Positions 31,813 through 40,077 of a DNA stretch of 49,932 nt are shown here, piece after piece. Source of the DNA: CAVPEV01 sp963703555 (GTDB lineage Bacteria > Actinomycetota > Actinomycetes > Actinomycetales > Cellulomonadaceae). Under the pieces are notes generated by a model. It made no database searches. It saw nothing but the letters and a program-made list of their open reading frames with translations, and was not told the DNA's origin. Numbering within the stretch: the first letter of the stretch is position 1; each line of letters begins with the position of its first letter. A program made the position numbers and the translations under genes. The stretch lies in the NCBI GenBank assembly GCA_963703555.1, contig CAVPEV010000057.1, positions 1-49,932 on the forward strand, given 5' to 3'.

Positions 31813-31818
31813 TACGCT
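31813..31818 (+). promoter_or_regulatory. -10 element for a leaderless histidine-kinase transcript
   Basis: TACGCT ends 7 bases before ATG 31826, so transcription should start at the A of the start codon. No ribosome-binding site precedes the ATG, which supports the leaderless reading. Confidence 0.5.
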
Positions 31819-31825
31819 CGCGGGC

Positions 31826-33097
31826 ATGGTCGAGGGACCGCCCCGCCGACGCCTGCTCCCCGTGCTCGGCACGGTGGGAGCGGTGCTGTCCGCGTCGGTC
31901 ATGACCACCGCGATGTTCGGCCTCGCCACGCAGGGGGCCGGCTCGTCGTCCGCGGGCAGCGACTCCGGTCTGGTCCTCGCGTGGCTCGTCGGGCTGGTGG
32001 TGGCCGGGTCGCTGACGTTGCGCCGGCGCTACCCCGTGCCGGTGTGCGTGGCCGCCGGCGTGGTGGCGATCGCGCTGCCGACGGACGTGCTGGCCGCCCT
32101 GGTCGCGCTGTCCTGGGTGGTGGCCCGGCAGCCGCGGCGGACCGCGTGGCGATGCGGGGCGCTCACCGCTGCGGCGACGGCTGCGGTGCTGCTGCGCGAC
32201 CACGCCCGGGATCCGCAGAACCGGCTGTTCGCGATGACCGATGCGACCACCGGTGAGCACGTGGTGCTGACCCCGTTCGGCTACGTCGCCCTCGGTGCGG
32301 CGATCCTGGCCGTCGCGGTGGGGGTGGGGCTGCTGCGCCGTTGGCGGCAGACCGCCCGGGACGCCGTCGACGGTCAGCAGCGCCAGGTGCTGGTCACCGA
32401 CGAGCTGCGCCGGGAGATGACCCGGCAGGAGGAGCGCGAGGTCGTCGCGCGGGAGGTGCACGACACGGTCGCGCACCAGCTGTCCCTGGTCTCGCTGCGC
32501 GCCTCGGCGCTGGAGGTCAGCGCTCCCGCGGACGACGTCCAGGTGCGGGAGGCCGCCCGGTCCATGCGGTCGGCCGCGCACGAGGCGCTGGACGAGATGC
32601 GCGCCCTGATCGCCGTGCTGCGGGACCCGGCCCTGCAGCCGACGGTCGGCTGCCGCGCTGCTGCGGCCCACACCCTCGCGGACCTGCCCGGTCTGGTGGA
32701 CGCCGCCCGTGGGGCGGGGGCCCTGGTCAACGCGACGGTCTTCGTCACGGACGGCGCCGGCGCACCGGCTTCCCTGACCCGTGCCACCTACCGGATCCTC
32801 CAGGAGTGCCTGACGAACGCGGTGAAGCACGCCCCCGGCGAGCCGGTGGACGTCGACCTGCGGGCCGCGCCCGGGGCGGGGGTGGACATCCGGGTGCGCA
32901 ACCGGCTGCCGGCCGTACCGGTGACGGGGGGCGAGGCGGGACCGGGGGCGGGGATCGTGGGCATGCGCGAGCGTGTGGGGCTGCTCGACGGCACGTTCGA
33001 CGCGAGGCCCGACGGGTCGTCGTTCCTCGTCACCGCCCATCTGCCCTGGCCTGCACCGGCGGCGGAGCACCGCGCCATTGTCGGTGCCGCCACCTAG
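31826..33097 (+). CDS. Two-component sensor histidine kinase (HisKA_3 type)
   Basis: This 423-residue membrane kinase starts at ATG 31826 (leaderless). About four membrane helices lie in residues 10-170. The dimerisation/phosphoacceptor segment is EREVVAREVHDTVAHQLSLV, with His in the HD motif. The HATPase domain has YRILQECLTNAVKHAPG (N box) and GAGIVGMRERVGLLDG (G box). It would phosphorylate the response regulator encoded 10 bases downstream. No extracytoplasmic sensing domain of size is present, so it probably senses a membrane or cytoplasmic signal. The target genes are not apparent. Confidence 0.9.
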   Translation: MVEGPPRRRLLPVLGTVGAVLSASVMTTAMFGLATQGAGSSSAGSDSGLVLAWLVGLVVAGSLTLRRRYPVPVCVAAGVVAIALPTDVLAALVALSWVVARQPRRTAWRCGALTAAATAAVLLRDHARDPQNRLFAMTDATTGEHVVLTPFGYVALGAAILAVAVGVGLLRRWRQTARDAVDGQQRQVLVTDELRREMTRQEEREVVAREVHDTVAHQLSLVSLRASALEVSAPADDVQVREAARSMRSAAHEALDEMRALIAVLRDPALQPTVGCRAAAAHTLADLPGLVDAARGAGALVNATVFVTDGAGAPASLTRATYRILQECLTNAVKHAPGEPVDVDLRAAPGAGVDIRVRNRLPAVPVTGGEAGPGAGIVGMRERVGLLDGTFDARPDGSSFLVTAHLPWPAPAAEHRAIVGAAT

Positions 33098-33100
33098 CAT
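33095..33100 (+). promoter_or_regulatory. -10 element for a leaderless response-regulator transcript
   Basis: TAGCAT ends 7 bases before GTG 33108 and overlaps the kinase stop codon. It could allow separate expression of the regulator in addition to read-through from the kinase. Confidence 0.4.
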
Positions 33101-33107
33101 CGGCGAC

Positions 33108-33761
33108 GTGTCTCGGGTACTTCTCGTCGACGACGACCCGCTGGTGCGTCGCCTGCTCGCCACGATCCTCACGTCCTCCGGTATCGACGTCGTCGGGGAG
33201 GCCTCCGACGGTGACGAGGTGGTCGCCGCCGTCCAGCGCCACCACCCGGACGTCGTGCTCATGGACCTGCGGATGGCGCGCGTGCAGGGCGTGGAGGCCA
33301 CGGCCGCGGTGGTCCGGCTGCCCGGTGCGCCCGCGGTCGTCGCGCTCACCGCGTTCGACACCGACGACTCCGTGCTGCGGGCGGTGCGGGCCGGTGCCCG
33401 CGGGTTCCTGCCCAAGGACGCGGACCCGGAGGACATCGTCGCGGCGGTGCGCGCGGTCGCGGCCGGCGGGGCGGTCGTCGCACCGCGAGCGGCCCGGTTC
33501 CTCGTCGAGCAGATCGCGCAGGATGTCGCCGCTCGGCGTTGCGCGGACGCCCGGCAAGCCGTGGGGGTGCTCACCGGACGGGAGCTCGAGGTCGCTCGCG
33601 CAGTCGCCGACGGGCTCACGAACTCCGAGATCGCGGAGCGTACCTACTGCAGCGAAGCCACGGTGAAGACCTACCTGGCCCGGGCGATGGCCAAGCTCGC
33701 GGTCGGCAACCGGGTGCAACTGGCGCTGCTGGTGGACCGCGCCGGCGCTACGGCGTCCTGA
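33108..33761 (+). CDS. NarL/FixJ-family response regulator
   Basis: This 217-residue DNA-binding regulator has a receiver domain with acidic pocket VDDDPLVRR, phosphoacceptor Asp in VVLMDLRMA, Thr in VVALTAFD and Lys in FLPKDA. The C-terminal LuxR-type helix-turn-helix reads LTGRELEVARAVADGLTNSE and continues to TYCSEATVKTYLARAMAKL. GTG 33108 is the start. It pairs with the kinase directly upstream. Confidence 0.92.
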   Translation: MSRVLLVDDDPLVRRLLATILTSSGIDVVGEASDGDEVVAAVQRHHPDVVLMDLRMARVQGVEATAAVVRLPGAPAVVALTAFDTDDSVLRAVRAGARGFLPKDADPEDIVAAVRAVAAGGAVVAPRAARFLVEQIAQDVAARRCADARQAVGVLTGRELEVARAVADGLTNSEIAERTYCSEATVKTYLARAMAKLAVGNRVQLALLVDRAGATAS

Positions 33762-33847
33762 GCCGGCACCCGGGCGACCTCGACCGGCCACGTCGACGTC
33801 ACTGCGCTGTCGACCGTCGGCGTCCGGTGGGTCCCGCGTGCCGGCTC
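33760..33847. repeat. 10-bp inverted repeat after the response regulator
   Basis: GAGCCGGCAC (33760-33769, overlapping the stop) and GTGCCGGCTC (33838-33847) are perfect inverted arms 68 bases apart. They could form a long-range stem at the end of the message. Confidence 0.3.
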
Positions 33848-33915
33848 GCGCTCACCGGTGGCGCGCCGCGCCGCTGGGTTGCATCGTGGGATGCGTCGAA
33901 GACAGGAGCGACATC

Positions 33916-34281
33916 ATGGCTGTCACCGCATTCCGGGACCTGCCGCTGGCCGACCGGGACCGCGAGTGGGACGGCGACGCGGCGCAGAAGCGGGTGCGGG
34001 CGTGGGCCGGTGAGGACCACCCGACCCCGCGCTACCGCGACGCGCACGTCTGGTACGACGCGCAGAAGAAGGAGAACTGGACCGCGTACAAGCTGCTCAT
34101 CGCCGACGTGATCGGCGGCCGTCTGCACGCCGTGCCGCGCGGCGTGTTCGCCGCGGCCGCGGTGGTGCAGGGGTCGCGTGGCGGCGTCGACCTGCCCGAG
34201 AAGGACATCGCGCGGGTGAAGAGCCATCTGGCGAAGTACTACGCGAAGCTCGGCGAGGCTCCGCCCTGGGAGGACGGCTGA
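33916..34281 (+). CDS. Small protein with a phage head-protease-associated-type domain, function unknown
   Basis: This 121-residue soluble protein starts at ATG 33916 with AGGAG at 33904-33908. The second half (AYKLLIADVIGGRLHAVPRG, FAAAAVVQGSRGGVDLP, VKSHLAKYYAKLGE) resembles a short module I associate with actinophage head maturation protease or capsid regions (YKLPFADVV...AVPRA...GARGGVDIP). No other phage genes are nearby, so it looks like a solitary chromosomal copy. I do not know its function. The first 45 residues are acidic/basic and polar. Confidence 0.7.
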   Translation: MAVTAFRDLPLADRDREWDGDAAQKRVRAWAGEDHPTPRYRDAHVWYDAQKKENWTAYKLLIADVIGGRLHAVPRGVFAAAAVVQGSRGGVDLPEKDIARVKSHLAKYYAKLGEAPPWEDG

Positions 34282-34304
34282 GCCGGTCGCCGTCCCACCC
34301 GCGG

Positions 34305-35171
34305 TCATCGGCGGTGGGCCGGCGTGAGGCCGGCGAGGTCGCGCGCGCGCCACAGGACGGCGTCGAGCATGGCCGGGGTGAGTCGGCCGGTGAACGTGTT
34401 CTGCTGGCTCACGTGGAAGCAGCCGAGCACGGCCAGGCTGCGCCCGCCCGGACCGGTCAGCGCGAGCTCGGCGCCGTGGGCGAACAGCGGCCGCGGGCGG
34501 GGTACCGCCCAGCCCTGCTCGCCGAGGGTCGCGAGCAGCGCCTGCCAGCCGAAGGCGCCGAGCACGACGGCCACGGCGGGGTCGACCAGGTCCAGCTCCC
34601 GGGCGAGGAAGGGTGCACAGTTGCGCCGTTCGGTGGGGGTCGGCGCGTTGGCCGGTGGCGCACAGCGCACCGGTGCCGTCAGCCGCGCCCCGGTGAGCAC
34701 CAGGCGGTCGTCGGCTGCGACCGACGTGGGTTGGGAGGCGAACCCGGTCCGATGCAGTGCCGCGATGAGGAAGTCGCCGCTGCGGTCGCCGGTGAACATT
34801 CGCCCGGTGCGGTTCGCGCCGTGCGCCGCGGGCGCCAGCCCGACGACGAGGACGCGCGCGTGCTCGTCGCCGAACCCCGGCACCGGCCGGGCCCAGTAGT
34901 CGTCGTCGCGGAAGGCTGCTCGGCGGTCCCGGCCGACCTGCTCGCGCCAGGCGACCAGCCGCGGGCAGGCCCGGCAGCCGACCACGAGCGCGTCGAGCGC
35001 GGCCAGGGTCGGCGCTGCGGACGCCCGAGCCGGCCGGTCGGGGGTGCCAGGAGCGCCGCCGGTCACGTCGGTGGCCGTGGCGCCTCCTCCCAGCTGCCGG
35101 CGGACCGGTCGGTGCCGGGCAGCAGTCCCACGGCCGTTCCGCCGCTGCGGCGAGCGCGCGCTCGCCGCCAC
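34305..35171 (-). CDS. Family 5 uracil-DNA glycosylase (UDGb type)
   Basis: This protein of up to 288 residues removes uracil and related bases from DNA. Motif 1 is GLAPAAHGANRTGRMFTGDRSGDF and motif 2 HVSQQNTFTGRLTP, both diagnostic of UDGb. Cys residues in VGCRACPRL and in the RCAPPANAPT and NCAPFL segments are the 4Fe-4S ligands. GTG 35171 follows the upstream gene's stop by 16 bases. The first about 35 residues are low-complexity, and GTG 35066 (starting TGGAPGTPD) is an equally possible start. Confidence 0.88.
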   Translation of the reverse strand: MAASARSPQRRNGRGTAARHRPVRRQLGGGATATDVTGGAPGTPDRPARASAAPTLAALDALVVGCRACPRLVAWREQVGRDRRAAFRDDDYWARPVPGFGDEHARVLVVGLAPAAHGANRTGRMFTGDRSGDFLIAALHRTGFASQPTSVAADDRLVLTGARLTAPVRCAPPANAPTPTERRNCAPFLARELDLVDPAVAVVLGAFGWQALLATLGEQGWAVPRPRPLFAHGAELALTGPGGRSLAVLGCFHVSQQNTFTGRLTPAMLDAVLWRARDLAGLTPAHRR

Positions 35172-35187
35172 CTCCCCGCCGGGGTGC

Positions 35188-35808
35188 TCACTCGAACCGC
35201 GAGGGGTCGCCCGCTCCGACGCGAACCACCCGCGGCTCGTCCTCGGACCAGTCCACGACGGTCGTCGGCTCCCGGCCGCAGTCCCCGCCGTCGACCACCG
35301 CGTCGAGCACGAGGTCGAGCTCCTCCTTGATCTGCCAACCCTCCGTCAAGGGCTCGTCGGCATCCGGGAGCAGCAGGGTGCTGGACAGCAGCGGCTCACC
35401 CAGCTCCCGGACCAGGGCCAGCGCCACCGGGTGGTCGGGGATGCGCACACCGACCGTGCGCTTCTTCGGGTGCGCCAGCCGGCGGGGCACCTCCTTGGTG
35501 GCCGGGAGGATGAACGTGTACGGGCCCGGGGTCGCCGCGCGGATGGCCCGGAAGGCCGCGGTGTCCAGCCGCACCAGCTGGCCGAGCTGGGCGAAGTCGG
35601 CGCAGACCAGGGTGAAGTGGTGCCCGGCGTCGAGGTGGCGGATCTGCCGGATGCGGTCCGGTCCGGTCCGGGAGTCCAGCATGCAGCCGAGCGCGTAGCA
35701 GGAGTCCGTGGGGTAGGCGATCAGCGCATCGTCCCGCAGCATGGCGACGACCTGGGCGATCGCATGCGGTTGCGGGTCGCGGGGGTACACGTCGAAGTAC
35801 CGCGCCAT
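35188..35808 (-). CDS. Sua5/YciO/YrdC-family protein (L-threonylcarbamoyladenylate synthase-like)
   Basis: This 206-residue protein has the YrdC fold: LIAYPTDSCYALGC, RIRQIRHLDAGHHFTLVCAD (the basic KR.D..H segment), GPYTFILPAT, RTVGVRIPDHPVA and PLLSSTLLLP. The YrdC group makes the threonylcarbamoyl-AMP used for tRNA t6A37. The H-rich DAGHHFTL version is closer to YciO, whose role is less certain. ATG 35808 has no ribosome site, but TACCCT on the minus strand (35815-35820) lies 6 bases upstream, so the transcript is likely leaderless. Confidence 0.85.
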   Translation of the reverse strand: MARYFDVYPRDPQPHAIAQVVAMLRDDALIAYPTDSCYALGCMLDSRTGPDRIRQIRHLDAGHHFTLVCADFAQLGQLVRLDTAAFRAIRAATPGPYTFILPATKEVPRRLAHPKKRTVGVRIPDHPVALALVRELGEPLLSSTLLLPDADEPLTEGWQIKEELDLVLDAVVDGGDCGREPTTVVDWSEDEPRVVRVGAGDPSRFE

Positions 35809-35839
35809 GCCAGCAGGGTAGGCGCCCGGGCGCCACCTT

Positions 35840-37888
35840 TCACGCCGGGACGAGGTGCCCGGGCAGCACGTCGTAGCGCAGTGGCTCGACGGTGAACTCC
35901 CCGCGCCCACCGGTGAGCGCGCGCAGGTCGAGGACGTAGCGGGACAGCTCGGCCTCGGGCACGGCCGCCTCGATGCGGGCACGGCCGTCGTCGAGCGCGG
36001 CCGTGGTCACGATGTGGCCGCGGCGGGTGGACAGGTCGGCCATGACGTCGCCCTGGCACGCGGCCGGCACGGTGACCGTGAGCCTGCTCACCGGCTCGAG
36101 GACCACGGTGCCGGCCGAGGCGAGCGCCTCGCGCAGACCGTGTGCCGCCGCCGTGCGGAATGCCATCTCCGAGGAGTCCACCGGGTGGGACTTGCCGTCG
36201 TAGAGCTCGACGCGCAGGTCGACGAGCGGGTAGCCGCGCGGGCCGCCGGCCGCCATCGCCTCGACGATGCCGCGCTCGACGGCGGGGATGAAGTTGCGTG
36301 GCACGGCGCCACCGACCACCGAGTCGATGAACTCGAACCCCGCCCCGCGGGCTAGCGCCGACACCCGCAGCTGCACGACGGCGAACTGCCCGTGCCCGCC
36401 CGACTGCTTCTTCAGCTTGCCCTCCGCCTCGGCGCTGCCCGCGGCCGTCTCCCGGTACTGCACCCGCACAGGCCCGGTGCGCACGTGCACGCCGAACGTG
36501 CGGGCCAGCTTCTCCAGTGCCACGGCCAGGTGCGTGTCGCCGAGCCCGCGCAGCACGGTCTGGTCGCCAGCGCGGTCCACGTGCAGGGTCGGATCCTCCG
36601 CGCACAGGCGGGCGAGGGCGGCGGACAGCTTGTCGTCGTCCGCCTGGGACACCGGGGTCAAGGCCGACGCGTAGACCGCTGGGCGGTCCGGGGCCGCGGG
36701 GAGAGCCACCGGCAGGTCGTGCGCGGCCAGCAGCGAACCGGTCGGCGTGGCGACCAGCTTGGCGGCGGCGGCGATCTCCCCCGCGACGACCCGCTCGACG
36801 GGCAGGTGGTCGCGTCCCTGCACCCGGAACAGGCCGTGCAGCCGCTCCTCGGTGTGGGTGGTCGTGTTGACCAGGTGGTCGCCCGAGGAAACCGTGCCGG
36901 ACAGCACGCGGAACACGCAGACCTGGCCGACGAACGGGTCGGCGACGGTGCGGAACACGTGCAGCAGCGGCTCACCGGCCGGGTCGGCCGGCACCCTGGT
37001 GGGTTCCCCGGCGACGAGCACGGTGGCCGGGTGGTCCGCCGGGGAGGGGCCGACCGCGCAGAGCACGTCGGCGAGCCGATCCACGCCGACGCCGGTCAGC
37101 GCGGAGACGAGGAGCACGGGGACGGCCAGACCGTCGCGCACCTCGCGCGCCAGAGCGCGGGTCAGCGCGGTCACGTCCGGCACCTCGCCGGCCAGATACC
37201 GCTCGAGCTCGTCGTCGTCGTGGGCGACGATCTCCTCGGTGACCTCCTCGTGCAGCCGGTGCTCCTCCGCGGTGAGGTCGCCGGGCATGGGCTGGGCCTC
37301 GCAGCGGCCGTCGGTGCCGTAGCGCATCGCCTGCTCGGCGAGCACGTCGGCGAGCCCGCGCAGGTCCTGCTCCTCGCCGAGCGGCAGCTCGAGGGGCACC
37401 AGCCCGTCACCCAGCTCGGCACGCAGCTGGGTGAGGACGGCGTGGAAGTCGGCCCGGGGGCGGTCCTCCTGGCTCACCACGACCATCCGCGGGACGCCGG
37501 CCGCCACGGCCGCGTGCCAGCCGGCGAGCGTCCCCGCCTGCACCCCGCCGACCGCGCTGACCACCAGCACGGCAAGGTCCGCAGCCGCCAACGCCGCGTC
37601 GAGGGCTCCGGCGAAGTCCGGTGCGCCGGGAGCGTCGAGCAGGGTGACCCGGCAGGCGACGCCGGCGGGGGCCGTCCAGTCGAACGATGCGATGCCCAGC
37701 CCGACGGAGATGCCGCGGGCGATCTCCTCCGGTTCGTGGTCGAGCACCGTGGAGCCGTCCTCCACACGTCCGGGCCGGGGGATCGCCCCGGCCCGGTGGA
37801 GGAGTGCTTCCGCGAGCGTGGTCTTGCCGGCGCCGCTGTGGCCGATGAGGGCCACCCGGCGGAGCTGGGGCGTCGTTGCCGTCTCCAT
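35840..37888 (-). CDS. Elongation factor G-like GTPase (EF-G2 type)
   Basis: This 682-residue translational-GTPase paralogue has G1 GHSGAGKT near residue 17 and G3 DAPG (DTPG in EF-G). The segment at the G4 position, VSQEDRPRAD, lacks the NKxD motif that gives guanine specificity. Domain II (PFVGQVCVFRVLSGTVSSGD), domain IV (RVQYRETAAGSAEAEGKLKK, QSGGHGQFAVV) and domain V (EPVSRLTVTVPAACQGDVMA, DLSTRRGHI) are all present. Actinobacteria often carry such an EF-G2 beside true EF-G; it is thought not to support normal translocation. GGGAG precedes ATG 37888. No ribosomal-protein genes are nearby. Confidence 0.88.
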   Translation of the reverse strand: METATTPQLRRVALIGHSGAGKTTLAEALLHRAGAIPRPGRVEDGSTVLDHEPEEIARGISVGLGIASFDWTAPAGVACRVTLLDAPGAPDFAGALDAALAAADLAVLVVSAVGGVQAGTLAGWHAAVAAGVPRMVVVSQEDRPRADFHAVLTQLRAELGDGLVPLELPLGEEQDLRGLADVLAEQAMRYGTDGRCEAQPMPGDLTAEEHRLHEEVTEEIVAHDDDELERYLAGEVPDVTALTRALAREVRDGLAVPVLLVSALTGVGVDRLADVLCAVGPSPADHPATVLVAGEPTRVPADPAGEPLLHVFRTVADPFVGQVCVFRVLSGTVSSGDHLVNTTTHTEERLHGLFRVQGRDHLPVERVVAGEIAAAAKLVATPTGSLLAAHDLPVALPAAPDRPAVYASALTPVSQADDDKLSAALARLCAEDPTLHVDRAGDQTVLRGLGDTHLAVALEKLARTFGVHVRTGPVRVQYRETAAGSAEAEGKLKKQSGGHGQFAVVQLRVSALARGAGFEFIDSVVGGAVPRNFIPAVERGIVEAMAAGGPRGYPLVDLRVELYDGKSHPVDSSEMAFRTAAAHGLREALASAGTVVLEPVSRLTVTVPAACQGDVMADLSTRRGHIVTTAALDDGRARIEAAVPEAELSRYVLDLRALTGGRGEFTVEPLRYDVLPGHLVPA

Positions 37889-37976
37889 GCGGGTCTCCCG
37901 AGGGGGTGTGCCGTCCCGTCAGGGTAGTGAGGATCCGCCCCGGCGGCCAGGACCTAGGCCGCTGGTGCGGACGGTG

Positions 37977-38909
37977 TCAGAGGGCGGCGAGCACGTCGAT
38001 GACGAACACGAGGGTGGACCCGGCAGGGATGCTGCCCTGGGCGGTGTTCCCGTAGCCGAGGTCCGGCGGTACGACGAGGAGGACCTGGCTGCCGACCGTC
38101 TGCCCGACGAGACCCTGGTCCCAGCCCTTGATGACGGCGCCCATCCCGACCGGGACGGTGAACGGGGCCCCGCGGTCCCAGGACGAGTCGAACTTCGTGC
38201 CGTCCCACAGCCAGCCGGTGTACTGGACCACGAGCGTCTGCCCGGACGCCACCGCCGGCCCGGCGCCTTGGATGAGCGGCTGCGCGACGAGCGTCGTCGG
38301 CGGGTCGCCGGCGGCCGCGGCCAGCGACGGGGCGCCGGAGTCGTCGAGCGTCACCGTCGGCAGACCGGCGGGCGGCGTCACGGCCGTGCCCTCGGCGCGG
38401 GCGGGGACCGTCTGTGTACCGATGACCTCCAGCGCCATGACCGTGGTGTCCGGGCTGCCCGGGACGGCGAGCAGGGCCCGCAGCCCGACCTGCTGGCCCT
38501 GCAGCACCTGCGTGAGCTGGGGGATGAGCCGGGCGTCCCCGAGCAGGACCACCTGGGGCGTCTGGCCCCAGCTGCTGCCGGTCGTGGACCCGTCGGCGCC
38601 GCTCACCTGGAAGAACTGCAGCTGCACCGCCTGCCCGTCGGTGAGGGTCTCCCCGCTGCCCGGGGTGACCACGCGGGCCACCGGATAGCTGACGGTCAGC
38701 GGGGTGTCGAACGTGACGGTCGGTTCGCTGCCCGGGTCGCCGTTGAGCTGGACGGCCGCCAGGGCCGCGACGTCCTCGGCGGAGGCGCTCGTGGCTGCGG
38801 TCGGGCTCGCCGTGGCCGAGCTCGTCGGGGACGACCCCCCGTCGGAGGCACCCGAGCAGCCTGCCAGCAGCAGCGCCAGGGCGAGGACAGGGATGGCCGA
38901 TCGGCGCAC
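37977..38909 (-). CDS. FKBP-type peptidyl-prolyl cis-trans isomerase lipoprotein
   Basis: This 310-residue lipoprotein (lipobox LLAGC, Cys18) has a Ser/Thr linker and two FKBP-like halves. The first (residues about 70-180) is degenerate. The second carries the family core VVQYTGWLWDGTKFDSSWDR, VIKGWDQGLVGQTVGSQVLL and PPDLGYGN...IPAGSTLVFVIDVLA. It would catalyse proline isomerisation in proteins folding outside the membrane. GTG 38909 has GAAGGA upstream. It is divergent from the reductase gene at 39051. Confidence 0.9.
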   Translation of the reverse strand: MRRSAIPVLALALLLAGCSGASDGGSSPTSSATASPTAATSASAEDVAALAAVQLNGDPGSEPTVTFDTPLTVSYPVARVVTPGSGETLTDGQAVQLQFFQVSGADGSTTGSSWGQTPQVVLLGDARLIPQLTQVLQGQQVGLRALLAVPGSPDTTVMALEVIGTQTVPARAEGTAVTPPAGLPTVTLDDSGAPSLAAAAGDPPTTLVAQPLIQGAGPAVASGQTLVVQYTGWLWDGTKFDSSWDRGAPFTVPVGMGAVIKGWDQGLVGQTVGSQVLLVVPPDLGYGNTAQGSIPAGSTLVFVIDVLAAL

Positions 38910-39050
38910 GAGGAAATCCTTCGGGACGGGGACGGGACAGACCCGGCGACCTTACGCGCTCACGCTGAGGGCCCGGACGCGGGAAGCGTGGACGGGTGGC
39001 GCTGGTTGCCAGTGGAGGTCATCACCGTCGCCCGCACAGGAGGAACACCC

Positions 39051-39911
39051 ATGTCCGTCGTCGTCACCGGAGCCACCGGCCACCTGGGTCGTCTGGTCGT
39101 GGAGGAGCTGCTCGCCGCGGGGATGCCGCCGGAGGACGTGGTGGCCGCCGGCCGGCGTACCGAGCAGCTGGCCGACCTGGCCGCGCGCGGGGTCCGCACG
39201 GCCGCGATCGACTTCGACCGGGCCGAGACTCTGGTGCCGGCCTTCGCCGGTGCCGATGCCCTGCTGCTGGTGTCCAGCAGCGCCGTCGGCCAGCGTGCCC
39301 GCCAGCACGCCGCCGCGGTCCAGGCCGCCGTCGAGGCGGGCGTGGGCCGGATCGTCTACACCAGCGCATCGCACGCCGACACGTCGGCCCTCATCCTGGC
39401 GCCCGAGCACAAGGCCACCGAGGAGGCGATCCGGGCGTCCGGCCTGCCGTTCACCATCCTGCGGAACGGGTGGTACTCGGAGAACTACGTCCCGACCGTG
39501 GAGATGGCCCGCCAGACCGGCGAGATCGTGGCCAGCGTGGGCGACGCCCGGGTGGCCAGTGCGGACCGTCGCGACTTCGCGGCCGCTGCCGCCGTCGTGC
39601 TGCGCAGGGCCGGGCAGGAGGGCCGGGTCTACGAGCTCACCGGGGACACGGCGTGGGCGTACCCGGAGCTGGCCGCCGTAGCGACCGAGGTCCTCGGACG
39701 GCCGGTGACCTACCGGGCCGTCGGGCCGGACGAGCAGCGGCAGGCCTTGCTGCAGGCCGGCATGGACGCGGCGACCATCGACTACCTCGTCGCCCTGGAC
39801 GCCAACATTGCCGACGGCGTCCTCGCGGAGGTGACCGAGGACCTGCCGCGCCTGATCGGCCGGCGGACCACCCCGCTGCTGGAGACTCTGCGTCGCGAGC
39901 TCGCCGGCTGA
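39051..39911 (+). CDS. NAD(P)H-binding atypical SDR (QorB/NmrA-like quinone reductase)
   Basis: This 286-residue protein begins MSVVVTGATGHLGRLVVEEL with the Rossmann GATGHLG motif. It continues AADRR..D, LILAPEHKATEEAIRASGLP, FTILRNGWYSENY and YELTGDTAWAYPELAA, the pattern of QorB-like NAD(P)H:quinone oxidoreductases. AGGAGG at 39038-39043 fixes ATG 39051; the much longer open frame upstream is not used. It is a stand-alone gene. Confidence 0.9.
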   Translation: MSVVVTGATGHLGRLVVEELLAAGMPPEDVVAAGRRTEQLADLAARGVRTAAIDFDRAETLVPAFAGADALLLVSSSAVGQRARQHAAAVQAAVEAGVGRIVYTSASHADTSALILAPEHKATEEAIRASGLPFTILRNGWYSENYVPTVEMARQTGEIVASVGDARVASADRRDFAAAAAVVLRRAGQEGRVYELTGDTAWAYPELAAVATEVLGRPVTYRAVGPDEQRQALLQAGMDAATIDYLVALDANIADGVLAEVTEDLPRLIGRRTTPLLETLRRELAG

Positions 39912-39918
39912 CACCCCG

Positions 39919-39935
39919 GGGGCTGGCCCAGCCCC
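39919..39935 (+). terminator. Short hairpin after the reductase gene
   Basis: GGGGCTGG and CCAGCCCC are inverted arms around one base (effectively a 6-bp stem with a 5-base loop), beginning 7 bases after the stop. Confidence 0.4.
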
Positions 39936-40077
39936 TGTCGGGGTCGTCGGCGCCGGCCGGCGGCCGATGGCTCGCCCAGCCCCGTCGCGCCCGCGGCCGA
40001 CCGTAGGGCTCGATTCGGGAAGGCGAACACCGCCGCAGGGCCGATGGGCCGCCTGCGCGGTTGCAAGGATGGCCACC

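Noticed and set aside
30044..31825. Very long open frame fused to the histidine kinase on the plus strand
   Set aside because: It is the antisense shadow of the gamma-subunit and DUF4352 genes; the kinase proper starts at ATG 31826.
37431..39050. Long plus-strand frame joined to the QorB-like reductase
   Set aside because: It is a shadow of the EF-G2 and FKBP genes on the other strand; the reductase has its own ribosome-binding site at 39038.
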